This document shows, piece by piece, positions 8,901 through 15,455 of a stretch of 18,978 nt of DNA. A program made the position numbers and the translations under genes. Origin of the DNA: Victivallales bacterium (GTDB lineage Bacteria; Verrucomicrobiota; Lentisphaeria; Oligosphaerales; Oligosphaeraceae); assembly GCA_017964325.1 (NCBI GenBank), contig JAGCSE010000318.1:1-18978 (forward strand), read 5' to 3'. The notes under the pieces were generated by a model, which did no database searches, had not been told where the DNA came from, and saw only the letters and a list, made by a program, of their open reading frames with translations. Each line of letters begins with the position of its first letter. The first letter of the stretch is position 1.

Positions 8901-10300
8901 AAAGCAAGCTGACAAGCGATGCTTACGAAATCGTTTCTGGCAGCGATGTGACCATTCACACGCCTAATGGTGATGTGAAAATTACATTGACAGGCAAGCC
9001 TGGCGAGTGTGTTTGGCATCATCAGGATGGAGAATCCATCTGCTTCGTCATCAGAGAATTGGCGCATATATCCGTCGCTTTGTCGCAAGACGAACGTGTT
9101 TTGGAATACACGTTGTCCAACACATCCAGTGAACCGGTGGCGGTTGACTGTTCGTTGAATGGCTACGTGCAGACGGTACAATTGCCTGGCGACAGTAATA
9201 CGGTCTGCTTGTTCAACCTACCGCCTGCACAGACAGAAGGTGTTCTGCCGCTTAATCTTGAGATTGTGAATGGTAACTGCCGCCAGTTATGGAAAGGCGG
9301 ATTGATTTACTCGAAAGGCCCCGACATCCTGCGGGACGATTTTTTCAAGACGTTCCAGTTTGGCTTCACCGTCGATGACCATCCTGAAATGACGGATGCG
9401 GGAAGCGTCCACGCACGGGCGGAAATCATGGATTGCGCGTGTGGCGGCGTCACGAAGCCGTCCATCTTCATGCATCCGCCATGGTGGGGTGGCGTACACG
9501 GCAACACGTTCTCAACGCATGACTTAACGCTTCCGGACGAGCCAGTTTTCCTCCGTGCAATGGTCGGCAAGAAGGACGGATCGGACTCCGGCGACGGCAT
9601 CCGTTTCCAAGTCGCTGTCATCTATGACGGACAGGAGACGCTGCTGGCGGAGCATCCGCTTATCGAGCATACATGGGAGCCAATTGAGGCGGATTTGACG
9701 CCATGGAAAGGAAAAAAAGTCACAATAAAATTGATTTCCGACATCGGCGAAGCGCGCAATACAGCGGGCGACTGGGCCTGCTGGGCGGAAATCCATCTTG
9801 AACGACCGCAACAGCGGAACATGACCAAACTGGACGACGTGTCTGCACGATATGATTTCGAGGCGTTGCCAAGCTATGTCAGAGGATTGACGGCGAATGA
9901 CTTGCAAAGCGCAACAAAAGTCGTTCTGAAATATCGCGGACAGGGTTTGGACAGCAATGGCGGTTATACGTCCTATGCATGGCTCAATGGTAAGAAGGTT
10001 GGACAGATGATTTCCGCGAGCGGAAACGAACGCGACAATGTCTGGTCGGATTTCGTATCTGTCGAGATTCCGGCTGAAGTCATCGCAACGCTGAAAAAGA
10101 CAAATCGTTTCGAGCTGGAGAATCCAGGCGAAGATTTCTTCAAAGTAAAGGATTTCCATCTGGAAGTGACGCTGGCCGACGGACGGAAGGTGACGAGCCT
10201 CATGTCGAAGGCCATCTATTCGCAGCCGGCCGGCTGGCCGTATTCGGAAGGCGTGAAAGTGCCTTTCGAGGAGCGCATCGCCGTACTGATTTGTTTTTGA
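5960..10300 (+). CDS. Large secreted putative glycoside hydrolase, GH101/GH129-like barrel
   Basis: A 1446-residue protein with a short signal peptide (MRKAIITLLLAIISIYG, residues 1-17). AAGGA lies about 10 nt upstream of the ATG. Residues 38-198 resemble a carbohydrate-binding beta-sandwich (VDFERDETW at 41-49, FDSLCLYKEA at 191-200). Residues about 245-470 form a beta-sandwich of the type preceding glycosidase barrels. The central region (about 485-800) looks like a TIM barrel: TDHETGWRDG (520-529), YGPYNNFTDFAPVNEYW (564-580), YCDVHTSVTPW (629-639), YRVPGAG (646-652) and GPVYSEG (674-680). By analogy with GH101-type retaining enzymes, Asp631 and Glu679 are the candidate nucleophile and acid/base. 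A C-terminal beta-sandwich (about 1165-1282) includes DWACWAEIHL (1271-1280). The family is inferred from motif layout only, and substrate is unknown. A metallophosphoesterase gene follows 120 bp downstream. Confidence 0.65.
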   Translation: MRKAIITLLLAIISIYGQTVGKRPYEMDWANRTKDDHPALVDFERDETWTVEAQKGECLIQRSREQQMFGDYVLKATYKGVKGGASFILRPPQPLPVPDGFDAITMWVYGNHFAIRQDGRTVGNAVIDILFKTADGKEQSIQLIRIHWDEWFLCHIRLTDDQQKLLHQPGTFFSGIKINNCRTENERTLYFDSLCLYKEAFAPLTFTPRAKRGIDLFPGQDAGVNIGEGRLPFPNRPETILPDSAANGSFNSLSHKGDGAVLRYAGQDGTLTITYEPKTGTWSDLTAKWNDGPSFQPLADGGARFAGGSGILPDKAEFIGCQFPRNNRQGFSAAWKLFHGNDSFEVQYTFTLRGKTLVVDTIANNTSNCVGIVTYGSIKGLLFTEKIEIPYYDYASGRPAVVLMQSGDTPLFLSGHTDWYLSNGSRPRGAGDPRKEVQFNGLVEYIPKTDGQRNDVYERFFITISPVFEETLPNIPNPKSPWKHVTGTGVWRAHGAGNRETDKKYWYNIWRHGMRHCIITDHETGWRDGEESFTFRTRPAPGKGGDKGQYDYARYMQDTLGFVYGPYNNFTDFAPVNEYWSTDMVARNSNNQLMHAWRRCYAPKPLRAVEYAEKLPLIIQDKFHFSTAYCDVHTSVTPWSRCDYDYRVPGAGTFAQVFYAYGEIMLMQKKAWNGPVYSEGPHFCFYSGLTDGNYAQDRTYRLPDRPWLVDFDLHKIHDQECNFGIGSPAMFYEEGKPFGRTPEELEMCIDRFLAATVAFGHPGFLVGEGGLRMTMRSYFLVQQLAARYTQASVASIRYADAQGNLWKTSEALVNQCYKRSQLVVDYDDGTHVVANGSRTENMHVKHLGRDIFLPPNGFEGWTDDGKIYVFSGLKHGQRVDYAETPEYIYIDGRDKSAPRFAKAAGSGSAVCRADGDDHWEIIPWNKAMCGFAIEGGAAQALVHDGSVIGPAKTVRCRGLLYVLPVEGAVSYRLDRHVVTPESKLTSDAYEIVSGSDVTIHTPNGDVKITLTGKPGECVWHHQDGESICFVIRELAHISVALSQDERVLEYTLSNTSSEPVAVDCSLNGYVQTVQLPGDSNTVCLFNLPPAQTEGVLPLNLEIVNGNCRQLWKGGLIYSKGPDILRDDFFKTFQFGFTVDDHPEMTDAGSVHARAEIMDCACGGVTKPSIFMHPPWWGGVHGNTFSTHDLTLPDEPVFLRAMVGKKDGSDSGDGIRFQVAVIYDGQETLLAEHPLIEHTWEPIEADLTPWKGKKVTIKLISDIGEARNTAGDWACWAEIHLERPQQRNMTKLDDVSARYDFEALPSYVRGLTANDLQSATKVVLKYRGQGLDSNGGYTSYAWLNGKKVGQMISASGNERDNVWSDFVSVEIPAEVIATLKKTNRFELENPGEDFFKVKDFHLEVTLADGRKVTSLMSKAIYSQPAGWPYSEGVKVPFEERIAVLICF

Positions 10301-10420
10301 AAAACACGAAATTTCAGAATCTTAGAAACCACAGATTACACAGCGAAGTTTGCGCGTTGCGCAAACGGTCGCACAGAGTGCGCCCCTCCCAATCACTAAT
10401 CATTAATCATTAAACAAACT
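10301..10420. other. Repeat-dense 120-bp spacer
   Basis: This spacer contains, in order, an AACCACAGATTACACAG string (10327-10343), one copy of the two-hairpin element (10348-10390), and three tandem 7-bp units AATCACT/AATCATT/AATCATT (10391-10411) ending 9 nt before the next ATG. No Shine-Dalgarno-like sequence is present before that ATG. Confidence 0.7.
10348..10390 (-). repeat. Two-hairpin dispersed element, copy A
   Basis: Read on the minus strand it is GGGAGGGG, a first hairpin CGCAC-TCT-GTGCG, a short ACC linker and a second hairpin GTTTGCGC-AAC-GCGCAAAC. It matches copy B at 12083-12126 in order and spacing with one indel. In each hairpin, one base pair has changed on both sides compared with copy B, so the structure appears to be conserved. 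The GGAG next to a hairpin recalls the foot of REP elements. Confidence 0.85.
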
Positions 10421-12076
10421 ATGGAAAAACTGATTTCGTTTTCGTCATGGATTCACAATTGGACATTCATTCAAGGCACACCGAAAGAAGGGTGGCAGAC
10501 AAGCCGTCAGGAAGGAAGGAACTTCCATTTGGACGCTTGCATCAATCTGGACAGGCTGTGCGATGAGCCGCCTGTTCCGAATGAGTCGGAAGGCGTTCTG
10601 TACTGCGACTTTGCAACGGCAGAAGAAGGCACTGTCATGATTGGCATGGGCTGCGACTGGCGGATGAAAGTCTATTGCGACGGCAACGTGATTCTCGACA
10701 CATGGGAGTCGGGCAACGGCTATTCATACATCTTCCCGAGCAACCACCGCGTGTTCTTCCATGTGACGGCTGGCAACCATCTTCTGGCCTTCCGCGTGAA
10801 GCGTGGCAAAGACAGTTGGTATTTCACTTGCGGCGGCGTGTCGCAGGAGCCTCCGCCAGAACCGGAACTGACGCATGGACCGTGGCTTACGAATCCTGAT
10901 GTCGGCACGATGACAGTTGCCTTCACATGCGCGAATCCGCTTGGCGCAGCCATACAGTATCGTAAAATCGGTACGGATGAATGGAAAACGACATGGCATC
11001 AACGGCAGGGCCAATGCCTGCGGCGTACATATCACGCCATTCAGCTTACAAATCTGGAGGCTGGTGCGAAATACGAATACCGCATCATCGTGATCCATCC
11101 GGACCATTACACGGAAATGCAGCTTGGCGATACACATTCCTTTGTGGTTCCGGATGTTGCGAAATCAAAGTATTCATTTTTCTTCACGGCTGACTTGCAG
11201 TTCAATTTGGAAAAGCAGCATCAGATTTTCGGCAAGATGCTGGAGGCCGCCGATGCGAAGTCGTGCGATTTCTTCGTGTTGGCTGGCGATGTGAACAGCG
11301 GTTTTCTGCCTGAAAATGTCATCGGAGGGCCGTTTGCGCAGTTATGCGAATATGGAGCAGCGGAGAAGCCGATTCTCTATGTGCGCGGAAATCATGAAAT
11401 GCGAGGTACTTACGGTGACCAATTTCTCGACTATTTCGCCTGTTCGAACGGCACCAGTTACGATGTCGTCCGTCTTGGCGACACGGCGTTCCTCCTACTC
11501 GATTCATGGGAGGACAAGCCTGCGAAAACGCCTGGTCATACGTATTGCCAGTGGAACATGGACGAGTTGTTCTGGCAGCAGGAGACGGAATGGCTGGCCA
11601 CCGCAATGGCGGATGAAAAATGGACAGGTGCGAAGCGCCGCATCGTCATCTGCCACGGTGCGGCCTATTCGCATTACGACGGCTGCCTGACCATCCCGTT
11701 CGTCTTGCAGAAGATGACGGATCCGTATTTTGAGGGGGCGAATCCTGTCTCGAAGGTGAATATGTGGCTGACAGGCCATATCCACCGCTATCTGCGTTCG
11801 ATTCCAGGCACGGACGATTACGCGGCGGAACGGCAGCCCATCCGACCGTTCAAAGGCGGCAAAACCTATACGTATCCCGTGCTGACGGTCGGCGGGCCGA
11901 GTTCATTGAACATCAAAGCGAGCTGCTACCGCGTCGATGCGGATGCCGATGGCTTCGATGTGAAATCGTGGGATCAGGACGGCAATCTGCTGGAGGACAT
12001 CCGCTACGACAACGACGGCACCTGCACGGAGCGCAAAGCGTTTGAGCATTACACGGTGGAACCGATAAATCCATAA
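10421..12076 (+). CDS. Calcineurin-like metallophosphoesterase with N-terminal beta-sandwich and FN3-like domains
   Basis: A 551-residue protein without a signal peptide, so probably cytoplasmic. Residues 1-140 look like a galactose-binding/PA14-type beta-sandwich (GCDWRMKVYCDGNVILDTW at 77-95). Residues 148-245 resemble the FN3-like domain of purple acid phosphatases (THGPWLTNPDVGTMTVAF, LEAGAKYEYRI). The metallophosphoesterase domain (about 250-495) carries the expected metal-site series: ADLQ (257-260), AGDVNSG (288-294), RGNHE (322-326), CHG (411-413) and TGHIHR (451-456). The first motif is Asp-x-Gln instead of the usual Asp-x-His, as in some purple-acid-phosphatase relatives. It should hydrolyse a phosphomonoester or diester; the substrate cannot be told. 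No Shine-Dalgarno sequence precedes the ATG, and inverted copies of a two-hairpin repeat lie on both sides of the gene. Confidence 0.85.
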   Translation: MEKLISFSSWIHNWTFIQGTPKEGWQTSRQEGRNFHLDACINLDRLCDEPPVPNESEGVLYCDFATAEEGTVMIGMGCDWRMKVYCDGNVILDTWESGNGYSYIFPSNHRVFFHVTAGNHLLAFRVKRGKDSWYFTCGGVSQEPPPEPELTHGPWLTNPDVGTMTVAFTCANPLGAAIQYRKIGTDEWKTTWHQRQGQCLRRTYHAIQLTNLEAGAKYEYRIIVIHPDHYTEMQLGDTHSFVVPDVAKSKYSFFFTADLQFNLEKQHQIFGKMLEAADAKSCDFFVLAGDVNSGFLPENVIGGPFAQLCEYGAAEKPILYVRGNHEMRGTYGDQFLDYFACSNGTSYDVVRLGDTAFLLLDSWEDKPAKTPGHTYCQWNMDELFWQQETEWLATAMADEKWTGAKRRIVICHGAAYSHYDGCLTIPFVLQKMTDPYFEGANPVSKVNMWLTGHIHRYLRSIPGTDDYAAERQPIRPFKGGKTYTYPVLTVGGPSSLNIKASCYRVDADADGFDVKSWDQDGNLLEDIRYDNDGTCTERKAFEHYTVEPINP

Positions 12077-12082
12077 GCAAAT

Positions 12083-12126
12083 GGGAGGGGCGCGCTCCTG
12101 CGCGACCGATTGCGCAATGCGCAATC
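12083..12126 (+). repeat. Two-hairpin dispersed element, copy B
   Basis: It consists of GGGAGGGG, hairpin CGCGC-TCCT-GCGCG, ACC, and hairpin GATTGCGC-AAT-GCGCAATC, beginning 6 bp after the metallophosphoesterase stop codon. It is the inverted counterpart of copy A at 10348-10390. It may terminate or stabilise the upstream transcript; no T-tract follows, so simple intrinsic termination is not evident. Confidence 0.85.
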
Positions 12127-12182
12127 ATGATTGTAGAAGAAAAGCAGAGACGTGGAGTTTATTTTAATAGGAGATTCATATC

Positions 12183-13013
12183 ATGGTTCTTTCAGCGGAA
12201 GCCCAAAAATTCGCACGGCAGTTTTTGATTGAGAACGAAGGCGTCATCCGTGCCGTAAAAGACGCTACGGGAGCCATCAAGACGATTCTTGGTCCGTGCA
12301 AGCCAGGCGAACAGTCGTTGTTTCCCGTGTATGACGACGCAGATACGAAAAACGTCTGGCTGCCTGGCAGCAGAAGCTATGATGATTGGGCGAAGACGCT
12401 GAAAGGCAAACCGACATTGGGCTATGGCATGCGCTACGACTTGATGCCACAACAGCTTAAGGATGAGTATGTTCAGGCTGGCGGAAACGTCGGGCTGGAA
12501 TGGATTCTGAAAGGTCTGGATTCGCATATCGACGCAATCATGGAAACCGTCATGAAGCGCCATCCGAACATCGCCTCCATGACACCTGCGCAGCAGGGTG
12601 CTCTTGCATCGTTCTTCTACAATCTCGGACCGTCACCGACGAACAAAGAGACACTTGAAAAAGCCTTGCAGGCCAATGACTTGAAGGCTATTTACAATGC
12701 GCTCGCGCTCTATTGCAAAGTCGGCGGCAAAGTGCTGCCAGGCTTGGTCGCGCGTCGTGACCGCGAACGTGCGCCGTTTGGCGGCAACGCTCCTACCGCG
12801 CAGACAGTCGCCTCTGTTGCGACTCCTGCCGCATCTACTGGAACATACGAAATTCGTCAAGGCGATACGTTGTGGGGCCTGTGGAAGAATCGTGCGGATC
12901 AAAGCGAGAATTGGGATGCGTTCTCCAAACGCATCCGCCAGGCCAATCCGCAAATCGACTTCGACAAGCCAATTGCCATCGGTACCCACCTCAATGGCAT
13001 CAAACTTGCGTGA
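12183..13013 (+). CDS. GH24 (phage-type) lysozyme with C-terminal LysM domain
   Basis: A 276-residue protein predicted to cleave the MurNAc-GlcNAc bond of peptidoglycan. AGGAG about 8 nt upstream supports the start. The GH24 signature is present: ENEG with Glu19 as the catalytic acid, VYDDAD (49-54), PTLGYGMR (77-84), QQGALASFFYNLGPS (137-151) and GLVARRDRERAPF (187-199). The spacing between Glu19, the Asp of VYDD and TLGYG is much longer than in compact phage lysozymes, implying inserted loops beside the active site. A Pro/Ala/Thr linker (201-219) leads to a LysM peptidoglycan-binding domain (221-276: YEIRQGDTLWGLW, IAIGTHLNGIKL). There is no signal peptide, holin, spanin or other phage gene nearby, so this is either a domesticated phage gene or a protein exported or released in another way. 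Confidence 0.85.
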   Translation: MVLSAEAQKFARQFLIENEGVIRAVKDATGAIKTILGPCKPGEQSLFPVYDDADTKNVWLPGSRSYDDWAKTLKGKPTLGYGMRYDLMPQQLKDEYVQAGGNVGLEWILKGLDSHIDAIMETVMKRHPNIASMTPAQQGALASFFYNLGPSPTNKETLEKALQANDLKAIYNALALYCKVGGKVLPGLVARRDRERAPFGGNAPTAQTVASVATPAASTGTYEIRQGDTLWGLWKNRADQSENWDAFSKRIRQANPQIDFDKPIAIGTHLNGIKLA

Positions 13014-13065
13014 TCATCCACAGACTTTTATCGTTTTTAGCTCTTTCGAACGGTTGTCCAGATAT

Positions 13066-15099
13066 TCATTCTGGATATTGTTTCAATAGTATATCTAGTT
13101 GGTTCTCTAATTCATTTTTTTTGTTTTTTAATTTTCTTTTTCCATCATATATGGACCACAAAACTAATGCTGGAAGAGGAATGCCTATGAGTATCATAAC
13201 TAATCCAAATCCTACATCACCTTTACAAAGACCACATATACCGCCAATAATAAAAAAACATGGTATCGCAGTCCATATTGTGCCAAAGAAATCTAAATAA
13301 CTATAACGTGCCAATTCTGCTTTTGTTTCTTTGATTTTCTTTTTTGTTTCGGCTATTTCAGCTTTATTTTTCTGAAAATCATATTCTCTTTTATGTCGTT
13401 GTTTTTGCTGTATTGACACCAATGCCAAACGAAAGCCGAATTCTTGTTTTTTACAAATTGTTCGAGAATCTATTCTGCTTTGATTGGCTTCAGTGGCAAA
13501 GTTGCCTCCTTTGACAATGTCATCCCCCTCGAACCAACCTGTCGGATCTATGGTTTCGTCATAGTTTTCATGGTATCGGTCGAAGCAGTATTCCTGCACA
13601 TTGCCATGCATATCGTACAATCCCCAGGCGTTGGGCTTCTTCTGCCCCACGGGATGCGTCGTCATTTGGCTGTTTTTGCAATACCATCCTAACTCATCAA
13701 GATTCGGGGAACTACCGTCCGGCAGGACGATCATCTCCTCGCCGTTGTTGAGAGAGGTGGTCGTGCCCGCACGGCCCGCATACTCCCACTGCGCTTCCGT
13801 TGGAAGGTTGAAATAGTATCCGCCTGGTATTTGGGAGGATATGCGCATATTCAGCATCTGGCAGAACTGCATGGCTTCGTTCCATGAGATGTTTTCGACG
13901 GGATTGTCCTTCCCTTTGAAATACGACGGATTCTGCTTCAGCACGGCCTCATACTGAGCCTGAGTCACGGGATATTTTCCAATCCAGTAATCTGTCGTCA
14001 ACGTCATTTCACGACGAGTCTTGCTGTCTGGGGCGCCCATCATGAATTTCCCTGCGGAAATCTTGACCAGTTCGAGTTCCACGCCATCTGCCAGCTTGAG
14101 TGTTATATTGTTGTTGGCAGATGGTTTGAAGACATTTGTACTATATTGGTTTCCAGTAGCTTGTAATGCAATATTTGGAGCGGGTGTTTGCTGTGACGGC
14201 TGTGTTCCAGTTCCCGCCAATGCCATTGCAAAGGCCATACAGCTTTCGAATCGGTCTTGGGAACGCTTCGACAACGCCTTCAGCAATACGTTGCTGACAT
14301 ATTCCGGCTGGTCGTCTAGAAGCGCGGGCTCGTCATTCAAAACACCGTCACGGAACGTGTCCAAATCGTACTCGTAGAACGGGTAATGGCCGTCCAGCAT
14401 CTCGTAGGCCAGAACTGCAAGAGAATACTGGTCCGATTTCGCCGATGCTTTCCCGTACTGTTTGGGGCTCCATTGTTCGGGCGACTTGTAGGCGGGGGTA
14501 CCGCTGGTCGCCATGCTGCCCGTCGTCCTGCTGAAGCTCTCCCGAATCTGAATGCCGAGTCCGAAATCCAACAGTTTCACAGACTTAACCGTCGCGCCAT
14601 CGATCTGCACCATCACGTTGCCCGGCTTCACGTCACGATGGACCATGTTCTTTCCATGCGCATAGTCCAACGCCTCCGCCAAATGGCGGACGACCTCCAA
14701 TGTGACCGCCAGACCAGGCTTCGGATGGCTTTTCAGGTACGCTTCCAACGTCTCGCCCTCTGCGTAGTCCATCACGACATAGTAGCGGAATTCATCATGC
14801 ACGAGATTTCGCACGGCGATGATGCCGTCGTGCGTCAAATTGTACATATTGTCGTATTCTTGACGGAGTGCCGCGACGGCTTCTTCGTTGTTCCGCAGGA
14901 TATCGGGCACTGTCTTCAAGGCCATTTCGCGGTTTGAGGCGACCGTGTCGCGGCAGAGCAGCACGCTTCCCATGCCGCCGCGTCCCAGTTCGCGGACGAA
15001 TTCATAGCGATCCGCGATGATGTCGCCTGGCTGAAAATACAGATTCCGAATGCGTTCCCGTGAATCTATCTGCGTGACGTTGTAGTTGCCCGATTCCAT
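13066..15099 (-). CDS. Membrane Ser/Thr protein kinase fused to FGE-sulfatase (SUMF1-like) domain
   Basis: A 677-residue protein. Residues 32-295 form a Hanks-type kinase with all key motifs: glycine loop GRGGMG (39-44), ALK with Lys62, HRDVKPGN (154-161), DFG (178-180) and GTPAYKSPEQ (200-209). Residues 335-562 form an FGE/EgtB-like domain (ISAGKFMMG 347-355, LPTEAQWEYAGRAG 432-445, YDMHGNVQEYC 495-505, GFRLAL 555-560). A charged helix with coiled-coil character (565-598) leads to two hydrophobic segments (about 604-624 and 629-651) and a basic tail. The membrane anchor is therefore at the C-terminus, and both domains should face the cytoplasm. The usual Trp of GNVWEW is Gln here. Such fusions are probably sensory or regulatory, with the FGE fold perhaps acting as a binding domain; whether it oxidises cysteine is uncertain. 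It converges on the lysozyme gene with 52 bp between stop codons. Confidence 0.9.
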   Translation of the reverse strand: MESGNYNVTQIDSRERIRNLYFQPGDIIADRYEFVRELGRGGMGSVLLCRDTVASNREMALKTVPDILRNNEEAVAALRQEYDNMYNLTHDGIIAVRNLVHDEFRYYVVMDYAEGETLEAYLKSHPKPGLAVTLEVVRHLAEALDYAHGKNMVHRDVKPGNVMVQIDGATVKSVKLLDFGLGIQIRESFSRTTGSMATSGTPAYKSPEQWSPKQYGKASAKSDQYSLAVLAYEMLDGHYPFYEYDLDTFRDGVLNDEPALLDDQPEYVSNVLLKALSKRSQDRFESCMAFAMALAGTGTQPSQQTPAPNIALQATGNQYSTNVFKPSANNNITLKLADGVELELVKISAGKFMMGAPDSKTRREMTLTTDYWIGKYPVTQAQYEAVLKQNPSYFKGKDNPVENISWNEAMQFCQMLNMRISSQIPGGYYFNLPTEAQWEYAGRAGTTTSLNNGEEMIVLPDGSSPNLDELGWYCKNSQMTTHPVGQKKPNAWGLYDMHGNVQEYCFDRYHENYDETIDPTGWFEGDDIVKGGNFATEANQSRIDSRTICKKQEFGFRLALVSIQQKQRHKREYDFQKNKAEIAETKKKIKETKAELARYSYLDFFGTIWTAIPCFFIIGGICGLCKGDVGFGLVMILIGIPLPALVLWSIYDGKRKLKNKKNELENQLDILLKQYPE

Positions 15100-15165
15100 T
15101 GTTTTACTTATCGTTTTGTGATTTTACGAAGCGTCCATGAATGTGAAATACATTGCTTCCCCAAA

Positions 15166-15194
15166 ATAATATAACGAGCATATCATTTTGTCTA
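15166..15194 (-). promoter_or_regulatory. Candidate sigma70-type promoter for the kinase gene
   Basis: On the minus strand, TAGACA (15194-15189) and TATTAT (15171-15166) are separated by exactly 17 bp. The predicted transcript start is about 60 nt before the kinase ATG at 15099. This rests on consensus resemblance only. Confidence 0.4.
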
Positions 15195-15399
15195 TTGGTA
15201 TGTTGAAGATGGCTATTTGTGGAAGGATTCCTTCGGGGCTGGGGGCACAATCTTTGAATGATGGGCCATTTATCTTTCGGAGGACTTCAGCTGGCATGGT
15301 AACATATTTATATACAATAAATTATGTTTTTTGCGTTGTTTTACTGCTTTTTTAGGATAAATTGTGTGAAAATCATTCCATACGGCTTGTAAATATGTC

Positions 15400-15427
15400 T
15401 TGGAGAAGTATTTTGACGATGTATAAA
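15400..15427 (+). promoter_or_regulatory. Candidate promoter for the PL22-like gene
   Basis: TTGGAG (15400-15405) and TATAAA (15422-15427) are 16 bp apart, about 28 nt before the chosen ATG. A TTGACG at 15413-15418 is too close to the -10 box to pair with it. Weak, consensus-based call. Confidence 0.3.
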
Positions 15428-15455
15428 ATCTCAATTTATTCAGGAAAATTTGGTT

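Larger units (their letters stand above)
15100..15455. other. AT-rich divergent intergenic region
   Basis: This 356-bp space separates the divergent kinase-FGE and oligogalacturonate-lyase-like genes. Candidate promoters for each direction are listed separately. No RNA gene, long repeat or convincing additional ORF is seen. Confidence 0.5.

Noticed and set aside
7991..9181. A 396-codon minus-strand open frame
   Set aside because: It is antisense to the middle of the large glycosidase-like gene, whose motifs are intact across this stretch.
12183..13013. Lysozyme as evidence of a prophage
   Set aside because: No integrase, terminase, capsid, tail or holin gene is in the window; a single endolysin-like gene is not enough.
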